Positions 1 to 6,489 of a stretch of DNA of 15,343 nucleotides are shown here, piece after piece. The stretch covers positions 1 through 15,343 of the forward strand of contig DKVN01000155.1 in NCBI GenBank assembly GCA_002491225.1, in the 5' to 3' direction. The position numbers were made by a program, and so were the translations under genes. The notes beneath the pieces are model-generated. The model ran no database searches. It saw only the letters and a list, made by a program, of their open reading frames with translations, and was not told the origin of the DNA. Position 1 is the first letter of the stretch, and the number at the start of each line of letters is the position of its first letter. Source of the DNA: Faecalibacterium sp. UBA7177 (lineage in GTDB: Bacteria; Bacillota; Clostridia; Oscillospirales; Ruminococcaceae).

Positions 1-115
1 CGGCCTTGGCGGCGGGGGCGGGCGCAGCGGCGGCCACGGGGGCAGCGCCGGCGGCGGTTTCCTCAACGGTGACATTGTACGGGGTGCCGTTTACGGTGAT
101 GTTGAAGTATTTCAT
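1..115 (-). CDS. Biotin carboxyl carrier (biotinyl/lipoyl attachment) protein, N-terminal part only
   Basis: The first 38 codons are present and the gene continues past the left edge. The protein starts MKYFNITVNGTPYNVTVEE and then enters an Ala/Pro-rich linker. This is the usual layout of the gamma/carrier subunit of biotin-dependent decarboxylases (methylmalonyl-CoA, glutaconyl-CoA or oxaloacetate decarboxylase): a short beta-strand N-terminus, a flexible Ala/Pro linker, then the biotinyl domain with its MKM lysine. That domain is not visible here. The ATG at 113-115 is preceded by AGGAGG (on the minus strand, 125-130). It lies 51 bp after the carboxyltransferase stop, so the two are very likely co-transcribed and act in one enzyme. 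The substrate cannot be told from this fragment. Confidence 0.8.
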   Translation of the reverse strand, partial: MKYFNITVNGTPYNVTVEETAAGAAPVAAAAPAPAAKA

Positions 116-166
116 TTCAGAATCCCTCCTGTATTGTTCGGTCGCAGATGTTCCGCGTTGTATTGC

Positions 167-1489
167 TTACAGGGCCATGTTGCCGTGCTTTTTGGGCATG
201 CGGGAGGCGCGCTTGGTGGCCAGCATATCCAGCGCCGACAGCACCGCGCCGCGCACGCTGGCGGGGCTTGCCACAAAGTCGGCCACACCGGCCGCCACGG
301 CGGCGCGGGCGCTGCAGCTCTCGGCCGCGTACTGGGCGGCCTTTTTCTTGACGGCGGCCTCGATGCTGTCGCTGGCCTCCAGCTCGTCCTTATAGAGGAC
401 GCTGACCGCCACGGTGGGCTCGACCGGGGCGATGGTGCAGCCCTCGAGCGCCACGACCAGATCGGCCGCGCCGAGCGCCGCAAACACCGGGCCGACCGCC
501 TTGCCCGCGATCACCGCCACCTGCGCGGTGGTGGCGTCGCCGTAGGTGGCCGCAAGGCGGGCCGCCTCACGGATGCCGCCCGCCTGATCGTCCGCGGAGG
601 AGGGCACAAAGCCCTCGGTGTCGACCACCGTCACCAGCGGGATGCTGAAGGCGTCGCACAGCCGCACAAAGCGGGCGATCTTGGAAACACAGGCGCGGCA
701 GAGCTGCTCGCCGGTGGCCACAAAGCCCACGGCGTTGCCGTTGAAGGTGCCCAGCGCGGTGACCGCCTTTTTGCCAAACCCGGCGTACAGCTCGAGCAGG
801 CTGTCCTTGTCGGCCAGCGCGGCCAGCGCGGCGGCCGGATCCCGCTTGGCGGGGAAGGCAGCGGCCGGGGCCTCAAAGGCAAACACCGACGGGCTGGAGA
901 GGTTGTTGGCGGGCAGCAGGCCCACCACATGGGCCGCCATCAGCGCGGCCTCGGCGGCGTCCTTGGCCACGAGGGCGGCGACGCCCGCCTTGGCGGCGAA
1001 GGCCGCAGTACCGGCCTCGGGCAGCTTGTCGCCCCTGGCGGCGCTGGTAAAGGGCGGGGTGAAGAAGAGCTCGGCCCCCTCGGCCATGATGCAGACATCG
1101 GCGTTGGCGGCGGCCAGCGCGGCGGACGCGCCGCAGACCCCCACCACCACCGCGACCTGCGGCACCACGCCGGACAGCTGGGCCACAGCCGCCGAGAGGG
1201 TGGCGCTGGCGGACAGGGCGGCCAGCCCCTCCTCCAGCTTTGCGCCGATCGAATCGTAGAAGGTCACCACCGGGTTGCCGGTTTTGGCGGCCAGCTCCAG
1301 CACCCGGACCATCCGCTCGACATCCTTGGCACTGAGCGCCGCGCCATCCTGGCAGACCGCGTAGACCGGCTGGCCGTTTGCGGTGCCGAAGGCGGCCGCA
1401 GCCGGCCCGTCCGCAAACAGGTTGGTGTAAGTGCCGTCATCAAAAAATGTTGCAAGGATCGCATCCCTGCCAAGCTTTTTAGAAGCCAT
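167..1489 (-). CDS. Biotin-dependent carboxyltransferase-domain protein (AccD/PccB/MmdA family), short and divergent
   Basis: A 440-aa protein of the crotonase-fold carboxyltransferase family, which moves CO2 between carboxybiotin and an acyl-CoA. The N-terminal half (about 35-200) keeps the family order: AKTGNPVVTFYDSIGAKLEEG (69-89), an oxyanion-loop-like GVCGASAALAAANADV (117-132) and LLPANNL (191-197). The C-terminal half keeps ARFVRLCDAFSIPLVTVVD (272-290), then GFVP and GGI, and ends in KKHGNMAL, resembling the KKHGNIPL end of propionyl-CoA carboxylase beta. Typical members are about 500-520 aa, so this one is shortened at the N-terminus and in loops, and it is very Ala-rich. The start ATG has AGGAGG eight bases upstream. 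The next gene is a biotin carrier. Whether it is a decarboxylase, carboxylase or transcarboxylase component, and for which acyl-CoA, is not resolved. Confidence 0.82.
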   Translation of the reverse strand: MASKKLGRDAILATFFDDGTYTNLFADGPAAAAFGTANGQPVYAVCQDGAALSAKDVERMVRVLELAAKTGNPVVTFYDSIGAKLEEGLAALSASATLSAAVAQLSGVVPQVAVVVGVCGASAALAAANADVCIMAEGAELFFTPPFTSAARGDKLPEAGTAAFAAKAGVAALVAKDAAEAALMAAHVVGLLPANNLSSPSVFAFEAPAAAFPAKRDPAAALAALADKDSLLELYAGFGKKAVTALGTFNGNAVGFVATGEQLCRACVSKIARFVRLCDAFSIPLVTVVDTEGFVPSSADDQAGGIREAARLAATYGDATTAQVAVIAGKAVGPVFAALGAADLVVALEGCTIAPVEPTVAVSVLYKDELEASDSIEAAVKKKAAQYAAESCSARAAVAAGVADFVASPASVRGAVLSALDMLATKRASRMPKKHGNMAL

Positions 1490-1521
1490 GAACAGCCCTC
1501 CTGCAATAGCAAAATCAAAAT

Positions 1522-1537
1522 TAGTATCATTATACTA
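1522..1537. promoter_or_regulatory. Inverted repeat over the -10 box (candidate operator)
   Basis: The arms TAGTAT and ATACTA are perfect 6-bp inverted repeats with a 4-bp spacer, and they cover the whole -10 box. The site loosely resembles the FapR fatty-acid repressor box (TTAGTA-N5-TACTAA), but here the half-sites are 6 bp apart and one base differs. Assignment to FapR is therefore only a guess. Confidence 0.45.
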
Positions 1538-1557
1538 TTTTGTCAAAAAACTGACAA
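1529..1557 (-). promoter_or_regulatory. Sigma-A-type promoter of the carboxyltransferase/biotin carrier pair
   Basis: On the minus strand, -35 TTGTCA (1552-1557) and -10 TATAAT (1529-1534, perfect consensus) are separated by exactly 17 bp. It lies 40 bp upstream of the carboxyltransferase ATG in an AT-rich island within GC-rich sequence. The pair can therefore be transcribed independently of rluB. No terminator is evident between rluB and this promoter, so read-through is also possible. Confidence 0.8.
1540..1557. promoter_or_regulatory. Inverted repeat over the -35 box (candidate operator)
   Basis: TTGTCA (1540-1545) and TGACAA (1552-1557) are perfect 6-bp inverted arms around an AAAAAC spacer. 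One arm is the -35 box itself. Dyads of this size are typical of dimeric repressors such as the MarR or TetR types. The regulator is unknown. Confidence 0.45.
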
Positions 1558-1588
1558 GTGGTTTTGCGGGAAATTTTGCCCGGAATTT

Positions 1589-2464
1589 TCATTTTTTTCG
1601 GCTCTGCGCACCGGGTCTGCGCTCCCCCGCGCCGCGCGGGGTGCCGCCCGGCCTTTTCCCGGGCCTCTCCCCCTGCTTTTCAGGATCATGCCGCGCGGGG
1701 CTGCCTGTCCCCTCGGTGCGGGCGCGGGCCACCCCGCGCTGGGCGGCCGCCCGCAGGGCGTTCAGCTCGCTTTTGGTCAGCTCGCGGTAGCTGCCGGGCC
1801 CCAGCATCCCCAGTTTGACCGCCCCCACCGCATTGCGCCGCAGCCGGATGACCTCAAGCCCCACCGCCTCGCACATCCGGCGGATCTCGCGGTTTTTGCC
1901 CTCCTTGATGGTCATCTCGAGCACGGTGCGGCCGGGCTCGTCCGCCACAACGCTGATCACGGCGGGCTGGGTTTTGGTGCCGTCGTCGAGGGTGACCCCC
2001 TCGCTGAGGGCCACCACCTGCGCCTCCCCGGCGTGGGGCCGCACCGTGACCCGGTACAGCTTGCTCACCCCGTGGGAGGGGTGCATCATCAGGTTGGCAA
2101 ACTCGCCGTCGTTGGTCAGCAGTAAAAGGCCCTCGCTCTCACGGTCAAGCCTGCCCACCGGAAAGAGCCGCGCCGGGTAGTCGGCCACCAGATCCATCAC
2201 GGTCTTGCGGCCCAGCTCGTCGCTGGTGGTGGTGACATAGCCGCGGGGCTTGTGCAGCATCAGGTAATGGTACTCCTGCTTTTTCTGGATCTGCACCCGC
2301 TCGCCGTCCACGCTGAGCAGGTCCTTCGCGGGGTCCATCTTGTCCCCCACCCCGGCCGGGTGGCCGTTGACCTTGACCCGGCCCTCCCGGATGATCTGCT
2401 CGGCCGCCCGGCGGGAGCAGAGCCCCTGGTCGGCCATCACCTTTTGAATGCGTATCTGTGCCAT
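1589..2464 (-). CDS. rluB: Ribosomal large-subunit pseudouridine synthase B (RsuA/RluB family)
   Basis: A 291-aa RNA pseudouridine synthase, expected to modify helix 89 of 23S rRNA. The N-terminal S4 RNA-binding domain spans about 2-60 (IRIQKVMADQGLCSRRAAEQ). The catalytic domain follows. It opens with LMLHKPRGYVTTTSD (68-82) and contains GRLDRESEGLLLLTNDG (104-120), whose D107 is the catalytic aspartate. KEGKNREIRRMCEAVG (187-202) is the family's third conserved block. After about residue 245 there is a basic, Gly/Pro/Arg-rich tail of some 45 residues, ending SRKK, which is probably disordered and may help RNA contact. It lies 48 bp downstream of gerW and appears to be the last gene of the scpAB operon, a common clostridial arrangement. 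Confidence 0.93.
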   Translation of the reverse strand: MAQIRIQKVMADQGLCSRRAAEQIIREGRVKVNGHPAGVGDKMDPAKDLLSVDGERVQIQKKQEYHYLMLHKPRGYVTTTSDELGRKTVMDLVADYPARLFPVGRLDRESEGLLLLTNDGEFANLMMHPSHGVSKLYRVTVRPHAGEAQVVALSEGVTLDDGTKTQPAVISVVADEPGRTVLEMTIKEGKNREIRRMCEAVGLEVIRLRRNAVGAVKLGMLGPGSYRELTKSELNALRAAAQRGVARARTEGTGSPARHDPEKQGERPGKRPGGTPRGAGERRPGAQSRKK

Positions 2465-2512
2465 GATTCTCCCCTTCCGGCGTTCGCTTTCTTTCTCAAC
2501 CCGGCCGCCCGG

Positions 2513-2929
2513 TCACGCCGTCGGGGCTGTCTCCCTGTCGGCCGGGGCGGGCCCGTCCTTGGACTTTTGATCCTTTTTCAGCATGGTGGTGACCTTGTCG
2601 AACATCTCGGGCATCATGGTGATGGCGCGGTCCACCGTGTTGCCGGGGTCGGCCAACTGGACGGTGCGGACATTGCCGTCCTGCACCACCAAAAAGCCCA
2701 CCGGCTGGATGGTGACCCCCGCGCCGCCGCCGCCGCCAAACATCTCCTTGCTGCTCTGCGCGCCGAAATCCGACCCGCCCGAGGCAAACCCGAGGGTCAC
2801 CTTGGAGATGGGCAGGATGGTGACCCCATCGACCCGGATCGGCTTGCCGATGATGGTGTCCGAATCGACCATCTCGCGGATCTTGTCCATCGTGATGCCC
2901 ATCAAGCCCTGAATTTTCTGCTCCGACAT
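2513..2929 (-). CDS. ytfJ: GerW/YtfJ family spore protein
   Basis: A 138-aa protein that starts MSEQKIQGLMGITMDKIREM, the conserved N-terminus of the GerW (YtfJ) family. In Bacillus GerW is a spore protein needed for germination with some nutrient germinants. A central block with VDGVTILPISKVTLGFASGG (34-53) is followed by a Gly-rich loop (66-71) and GVTIQPVGFLVVQDGNV (71-87). The C-terminus is a short charged tail. I chose the ATG at 2927-2929 because AGGAGG sits just upstream and the family similarity begins there. An upstream in-frame ATG at 2992 would add 21 unlike residues. It lies between DUF2953 and rluB, its usual place. It suggests a spore-forming organism or ancestry, though family members also occur in species not known to sporulate. 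Confidence 0.88.
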   Translation of the reverse strand: MSEQKIQGLMGITMDKIREMVDSDTIIGKPIRVDGVTILPISKVTLGFASGGSDFGAQSSKEMFGGGGGAGVTIQPVGFLVVQDGNVRTVQLADPGNTVDRAITMMPEMFDKVTTMLKKDQKSKDGPAPADRETAPTA

Positions 2930-2956
2930 GGTATGGCCTCCTTTTTTGCCTGCTGG

Positions 2957-2983
2957 GCCGGTCGGGGGTTGGCCCTGACCGGC
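2957..2983 (-). other. Hairpin in the leader of gerW
   Basis: Within the 103-bp gap between DUF2953 and gerW, GCCGGTC and GACCGGC form a perfect 7-bp stem with a 13-nt loop, ending about 16 bases before the AGGAGG site on the minus strand. It has no U-run on that strand, so it does not look like a terminator. It could be an RNA stability or processing element. Nothing ties it to a known riboswitch. Confidence 0.35.
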
Positions 2984-3032
2984 GGTTTTCATCTTCTGAT
3001 CATTTTATTGGTATTGCAAATAGGATCCCGTG

Positions 3033-3791
3033 CTATTTTGCCGCCGCGGCTGTCTGTGCGGCCTTTGCTTTGGTCTTTTTTGCCTTTTTGGTGGGCTTTG
3101 GCGCGCCCAGGGCGAAAAAGCCCGCGCGCCAGAGGCGGAAGAGCGCCCAGATGTCCGCTGTCACCATTATAATCAGCCGGGTGGTGATTTTACAAGAGAA
3201 AGATTCCTGCCCCTTGTACTCGTCGGTGAAATCCGCCGCGAGGGCCAGCTGTTTGCACTCCACCCGCATCAGGTTGCTCACTGCCGCTAAGGTGGTGTGC
3301 AGCAGCGCATTGAGGCGGCCGTAGCGCAGGGCGGTGTCGGCCGCGTCCTGCCCGTGCACCGGCAGCCGCAGGGTGATGTCATACACCCGGATGCCCCGCA
3401 GTACCCGGCGGATCAGTCCGCCGGCGGTGGAGGCCAGGGCGCGGATGGTGGTCAGGGTAAACTCCAGCCGGATGGGCGGTGCCTTGGCCGGTTTTGGCTC
3501 GGCAGGCTTGGCGCCGGCCTCCGCGCCGGGCTTGCCCCCGGCCGCCGCGGGCTGCTGCGGCGGCTGTTTGGGCTTGGCGGGGCGCTTTTTGCCAAGCTTC
3601 GCCTTTTTTTTGCGCTTGGCAAAGGGGTACACCCGCAGCCGGACGAATGCAGCCCGCGCGTCCACCGTGAGGGCCCCCTTCACCCAGGTGATGTTCGCCC
3701 CCACCGGCAGCACAAGGGCGATCAGCAGCAACACCAGCAGCCCGGCCAGCACCCACAACAGCACCCGGAGCACCAGCCACACCGCGGCCAT
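3033..3791 (-). CDS. DUF2953 family membrane protein
   Basis: A 252-aa protein with one clear N-terminal membrane helix (about 6-30, LVLRVLLWVLAGLLVLLLIA), followed by beta-rich sequence and a long basic, Lys/Pro/Ala-rich linker (about 59-106). The conserved C-terminal part follows, with GLIRRVLRGIRVYDITLRLPV (125-145) and DTALRYGRLNALL (152-164). A weaker hydrophobic segment lies at about 204-228, and the end is a Lys/Ala tail. This matches the DUF2953 family (Bacillus YtfI), which is regularly found next to gerW/ytfJ; its function is not established. The ATG overlaps the scpB stop in TGATG, so its translation is probably coupled to scpB. The long low-complexity linker is a local feature and probably not conserved. 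Confidence 0.82.
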   Translation of the reverse strand: MAAVWLVLRVLLWVLAGLLVLLLIALVLPVGANITWVKGALTVDARAAFVRLRVYPFAKRKKKAKLGKKRPAKPKQPPQQPAAAGGKPGAEAGAKPAEPKPAKAPPIRLEFTLTTIRALASTAGGLIRRVLRGIRVYDITLRLPVHGQDAADTALRYGRLNALLHTTLAAVSNLMRVECKQLALAADFTDEYKGQESFSCKITTRLIIMVTADIWALFRLWRAGFFALGAPKPTKKAKKTKAKAAQTAAAAK

Positions 3792-4537
3792 CAGGGCATC
3801 TCCCGCGGCGGGGCCGCAGCATCGTCCGCAGCCGCGGCCTCATTCGCCGCATCCGGGCCAGCCGCAGCCTCGCCCGCCGCCCCGGCGGGGGCAGGCTGTT
3901 CCGCGATTTCCGCGGCTTCCGCAGCCTGTAAACTCTCCTGTTCCGTCCCGGCTTGGGACGCTTCGGGCGCTTGTGGCCCCTCGGGCAGCGGCAGGCCGTC
4001 CTCGGCCAGCTGCTCGAGCGGCAGCTCGTCCCCGTGCAGGGGGGGCAGCTGGGCCAGGCTGTTCAGCCCAAAGGTGCGCAAAAAGGCATCGGTGGTGCGA
4101 AAGCTCACCGGCCGCCCCGGTAAATCCAGCCGCCCGGCCTCCTCGATCAGCCCTTTTTCCAGGAGATTCGAGACGGTGGAGGAGGAATCCACCCCGCGCA
4201 CCTGCTCGATGAAGGAGCGGGAGACCGGCTGGTTGTAGGCGATGGTGGCCAGCACCTCCAGCGCTGCCTGGGTCAGGGGCACGTTGCGGCGGGTGTCGAG
4301 GATCTTTTTGACAAACTCGCTGTACTCGTTTTTGGTGCCCAGCTGCCAGCGATCCTCCATCTGGTAAAGGCGGATGCCCCGCCCGCTGGCATCGTAATCG
4401 TCCTGCAAGGAGCCCAGCAGCCGGATCGCCACCTCGGGCTCGATGCCAAGGCTCTCGGCCAGCCGGGAGGCGCTGACCGGCTCGCCGCAGGCAAACAGCA
4501 TCGCCTCCATCGCGCCCTTGTACTGTTTCAGGTCCAT
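3791..4537 (-). CDS. scpB: Segregation and condensation protein B
   Basis: A 248-aa ScpB, which binds ScpA and, with SMC, forms the bacterial condensin that organises and separates chromosomes. The two winged-helix domains occupy about 1-160, with the family motifs AMLFACGEPVS (12-22), the highly conserved TQAALEVLATIAYNQPVSR (89-107), VRGVDSSSTVSNLLEKGLI (113-131) and GRPVSFRTTDAFLRTFGL (141-158). ScpB is usually about 180-200 aa. Here residues 165-248 form an extra acidic Ala/Glu/Pro-rich tail, probably unstructured. The gene overlaps scpA by 10 bp. GGGGAG lies eight bases before its ATG, inside scpA. The tight overlap with both neighbours indicates coupled translation of scpA, scpB and DUF2953. 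Confidence 0.95.
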   Translation of the reverse strand: MDLKQYKGAMEAMLFACGEPVSASRLAESLGIEPEVAIRLLGSLQDDYDASGRGIRLYQMEDRWQLGTKNEYSEFVKKILDTRRNVPLTQAALEVLATIAYNQPVSRSFIEQVRGVDSSSTVSNLLEKGLIEEAGRLDLPGRPVSFRTTDAFLRTFGLNSLAQLPPLHGDELPLEQLAEDGLPLPEGPQAPEASQAGTEQESLQAAEAAEIAEQPAPAGAAGEAAAGPDAANEAAAADDAAAPPREMP

Positions 4538-5265
4538 GCGCCGTTCTCCCCTTTCTCCAAGCCCCGCACCCGGCCCTGCACCAGATCGAGGCTCTCATCT
4601 GCGCCGATGGTCATCCGCCCGGCCCGCACCAGCTCGAGCACGGCCAAAAAGGTGGCCACCGTCTGGCTGCGGCTGTCCCTGCGGGAGAACAGCTGCCGCA
4701 GCGAGCGCACCCGGCCCCGCAAAAGCCCCCGCAGCAGATGCACCACCCGGGAGCCCACCGAGACGAACGGCGCGGCGACCAGCGGCTCGAACCGCTCCTG
4801 GCTGGGGGCGCGCCGCCGCAGCGAGCGGCCCATCAGCCCGTTCCAGGCGTCGGCCAGCAGGGACGGCTCGTGGTGCAGCCGGTAGGCGGTGTCCGGCTCC
4901 GGCTCCATCGGGCGGCGCACCGCGATATAGGTGTCGGCCGCCAGCCGGTTCAGCTTTTTGGCCATCCGCTTGCAGGCCTCGTACTCGATCAGCTGGCCGG
5001 TGAGCTCCTGCTGCAGCCGCTCGGCCTCCTCGCTGCGGGGCAGCAGCAAAGTGCTTTTCATCTGTACCAGCCGCGCCGCCATCTCGATAAACTCGCTGGC
5101 GGCGTCCAGCTTGTCCGCCTCGATGGTGTTGATCAGGGTGGTGTACTGGTCGATCAGGGCCAGGATCGGGATGTTGTAGAGGTCCATCTTGTTTTTGCTG
5201 ATCAGATGCAGCAAAAGGTCCAGCGGGCCCTCAAAATCTTCCAACTTAAAGGTCAGTGCTTCCAT
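4528..5265 (-). CDS. scpA: Segregation and condensation protein A (kleisin)
   Basis: A 245-aa ScpA, the kleisin that bridges the SMC dimer heads. The N-terminal domain begins LTFKLEDFEGPLDLLLHLISKN (4-25), the hallmark of the family. It is followed by PILALIDQYTTLI (33-45) and ASEFIEMAARLVQMKSTLLLP (56-76). The C-terminal winged helix carries QTVATFLAVLELVRAGRM (201-218), the SMC-head-binding part. The middle (about 115-195) is Arg-rich and poorly conserved. I chose the ATG at 5263-5265 because GGGAG lies seven bases upstream. A GTG two codons earlier (5271) is too close to that site. It starts 34 bp after the M50 protease stop. No smc gene is in the window, which is normal, since smc usually lies elsewhere. 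Confidence 0.95.
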   Translation of the reverse strand: MEALTFKLEDFEGPLDLLLHLISKNKMDLYNIPILALIDQYTTLINTIEADKLDAASEFIEMAARLVQMKSTLLLPRSEEAERLQQELTGQLIEYEACKRMAKKLNRLAADTYIAVRRPMEPEPDTAYRLHHEPSLLADAWNGLMGRSLRRRAPSQERFEPLVAAPFVSVGSRVVHLLRGLLRGRVRSLRQLFSRRDSRSQTVATFLAVLELVRAGRMTIGADESLDLVQGRVRGLEKGENGAWT

Positions 5266-5299
5266 CCGCACGCTCCCATCGTTCCTATTTCAAGTTCAT

Positions 5300-5959
5300 T
5301 CAGCGCAGGCCCAGCAAAAAGAGGTCGACAAAGCGGGTCGCGGCGTCCAGCCAGCGGAAGGCGGCGGTTTGCAGCGCGTAGAGCGGCCGGTCCAAAAAGC
5401 CCAGCATCAAGAGCAGGAACACCCCAATAAAGATGTACCGCTCGTACTGCATCACCCGGAAATACCACCGCCGCGGCAGCAAAAGCCCCGCGATGCGGCT
5501 GCCGTCAAAGGGGGGCACCGGCAGCAGGTTAAAGACCGCGAGGGTGACATTGATCGCCACATTGATGTACAAAAGCTGGATGAGGATGTTCCAGATGAGC
5601 GCGTCCGGCAAAAAGTAGTAGGCCAGCTTGTAGAGGATGGCTGCCGCGTAGGCCAGCAGCAGGTTTGCCGCAGGGCCGGCCGCCGCGGTGAGGGCCATGC
5701 CCACCCGCGGGTTGCGGAACCGCTGGGGGTTGGTGGGCACGGGTTTGGCCCAGCCCACCCCGGCACAGATCATGCAGATCGCGCCCAGCAGGTCAAAGTG
5801 GGCCACCGGGTTGAGGGTGAGGCGGCCATAATCCCGCGCGGTGGTGTCTCCCAGCGCCGCGCTGACCCAGGCGTGGGCCGCCTCGTGCAGCGGGATCGCC
5901 AGCAGCATCGCGATCCCCCGCAAAAGATACCGCAGCAGCACCTCTCTGCCCATTGCCAT
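5300..5959 (-). CDS. Site-2 protease family (M50) membrane metalloprotease
   Basis: A 219-aa integral membrane protein of the short M50 class that often precedes scpAB in clostridia. It has the zinc motif HEAAH (25-29) inside the first hydrophobic helix (AMLLAIPLHEAAHAWVSAAL). The family block LTLNPVAHFDLLGA follows at about 48-60, then AGPAANLLLA (94-103). The third ligand motif is NLLPVPPFDGSRI (144-156), with D152 completing the zinc site. Further helices follow and it ends in LFLLGLR. It is expected to cut substrates within the membrane; the substrate is unknown. I chose the ATG at 5957-5959 because AGGAGG lies nine bases upstream. An upstream in-frame ATG (5983) would put that ribosome site inside the gene. 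It is the first gene of the operon. Confidence 0.9.
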   Translation of the reverse strand: MAMGREVLLRYLLRGIAMLLAIPLHEAAHAWVSAALGDTTARDYGRLTLNPVAHFDLLGAICMICAGVGWAKPVPTNPQRFRNPRVGMALTAAAGPAANLLLAYAAAILYKLAYYFLPDALIWNILIQLLYINVAINVTLAVFNLLPVPPFDGSRIAGLLLPRRWYFRVMQYERYIFIGVFLLLMLGFLDRPLYALQTAAFRWLDAATRFVDLFLLGLR

Positions 5960-6002
5960 CGCATCCACCCTCCTGTTCAACATTGCGTCCTGTCATGCTC
6001 TT

Positions 6003-6024
6003 TGGCCCAAAAGCCCCGGGGCCA
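6003..6024 (-). other. Hairpin in the leader of the M50-scpAB operon
   Basis: On the minus strand TGGCCC and GGGCCA pair around a 10-nt loop. An alternative self-pairing of GCCCCGGGGC (6013-6022) overlaps it. It lies in the likely 5' leader, between the candidate -10 box at 6044 and the start at 5959. It may be a leader structure; there is no further evidence. Confidence 0.3.
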
Positions 6025-6043
6025 TACCACCCCATGTTATTCT

Positions 6044-6072
6044 ATTATATCGAACTTGGGCCCAAAGCACAA
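6044..6072 (-). promoter_or_regulatory. Candidate promoter of the M50-scpA-scpB-DUF2953-gerW-rluB operon
   Basis: On the minus strand a perfect TATAAT (6044-6049) is followed 17 bp upstream by a weak -35, TTGTGC (6067-6072), with 3 of 6 matches. It lies about 85 bp upstream of the M50 start and is the only good -10 box on that strand in the intergenic region. A 10-bp palindrome, TTGGGCCCAA (6056-6065), fills part of the spacer. Confidence 0.5.
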
Positions 6073-6143
6073 GGCCGGGCGGCCCGGTTTGCGGCATCTT
6101 TGGCTGCGGCGCAAACAAATTGCGGGATAAAACAAAAAAATGC

Positions 6144-6172
6144 TTGCATTTTTGTGCAGTTTCTGATAAACT
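6144..6172 (+). promoter_or_regulatory. Candidate promoter of rpmB
   Basis: TTGCAT (6144-6149) and TAAACT (6167-6172) are spaced by 17 bp in an AT-rich stretch, 35 bp before the rpmB start. The two boxes match consensus at 3 and 4 of 6 positions. The intergenic region 5960-6207 thus holds divergent promoters and no further gene that I can see. Confidence 0.45.
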
Positions 6173-6207
6173 TATCAAGCTACCACATGAAGAGGAGGTG
6201 CAGCAGA

Positions 6208-6396
6208 ATGGCAAAGTGTGATTGTTGTGGCAAGGGCGTTGCCTTTGGCATCCAGGTTTCTCACTCTCATCGTCGGAGCAACCGTACCTGGAAACCCAAT
6301 GTTAAGCGTGTGAAGGCGATCGTAGACGGTTCTCCGAAATACATCTATGCCTGCACCCGTTGCCTGCGTTCCGGGAAAGTTACCCGCGCACAGTGA
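6208..6396 (+). CDS. rpmB: 50S ribosomal protein L28, zinc-binding (C+) form
   Basis: A 62-aa L28 of the large ribosomal subunit. It begins MAKCDCCGKGVAFGIQVSHS, continues RTWKPNVKRVKA, and ends in the CTRCLRSGKV block. Cysteines C4, C7, C49 and C52 form two CxxC pairs, so this is the zinc-ribbon (C+) version of L28. The ATG at 6208 has AGGAGGTG eight bases upstream. It is monocistronic: its own candidate promoter lies in front and a strong terminator sits just behind. Codon use (for example CGT and GTT in a GC-rich setting) differs from the neighbours in the way expected of a highly expressed gene. Confidence 0.97.
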   Translation: MAKCDCCGKGVAFGIQVSHSHRRSNRTWKPNVKRVKAIVDGSPKYIYACTRCLRSGKVTRAQ

Positions 6397-6409
6397 TCCG
6401 TTCACAAGC

Positions 6410-6440
6410 AGCCGGCCACCCAACGGGTGGCCGGCTTTTC
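6410..6440 (+). terminator. Rho-independent terminator after rpmB
   Basis: GCCGGCCACCC and GGGTGGCCGGC form a perfect 11-bp stem with an AAC loop, followed directly by TTTTCTTC. It lies 14 bp after the rpmB stop. Confidence 0.93.
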
Positions 6441-6489
6441 TTCTGTATTTCTTTTATTGTTTGATTGGTACACACGGGAGGCACCAAGC

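Noticed and set aside
134..2125. A 663-codon open frame on the plus strand across the carboxyltransferase and rluB genes
   Set aside because: It is antisense to two well-supported genes. Its His/Gly/Arg-rich composition is what GC-rich genes give in a complementary frame, and no domain is recognisable.
2992..3032. A separate sporulation-sigma promoter for gerW in the AT-rich part of the gap after DUF2953
   Set aside because: I looked for -10/-35 pairs of vegetative and forespore types and found no convincing match with proper spacing.
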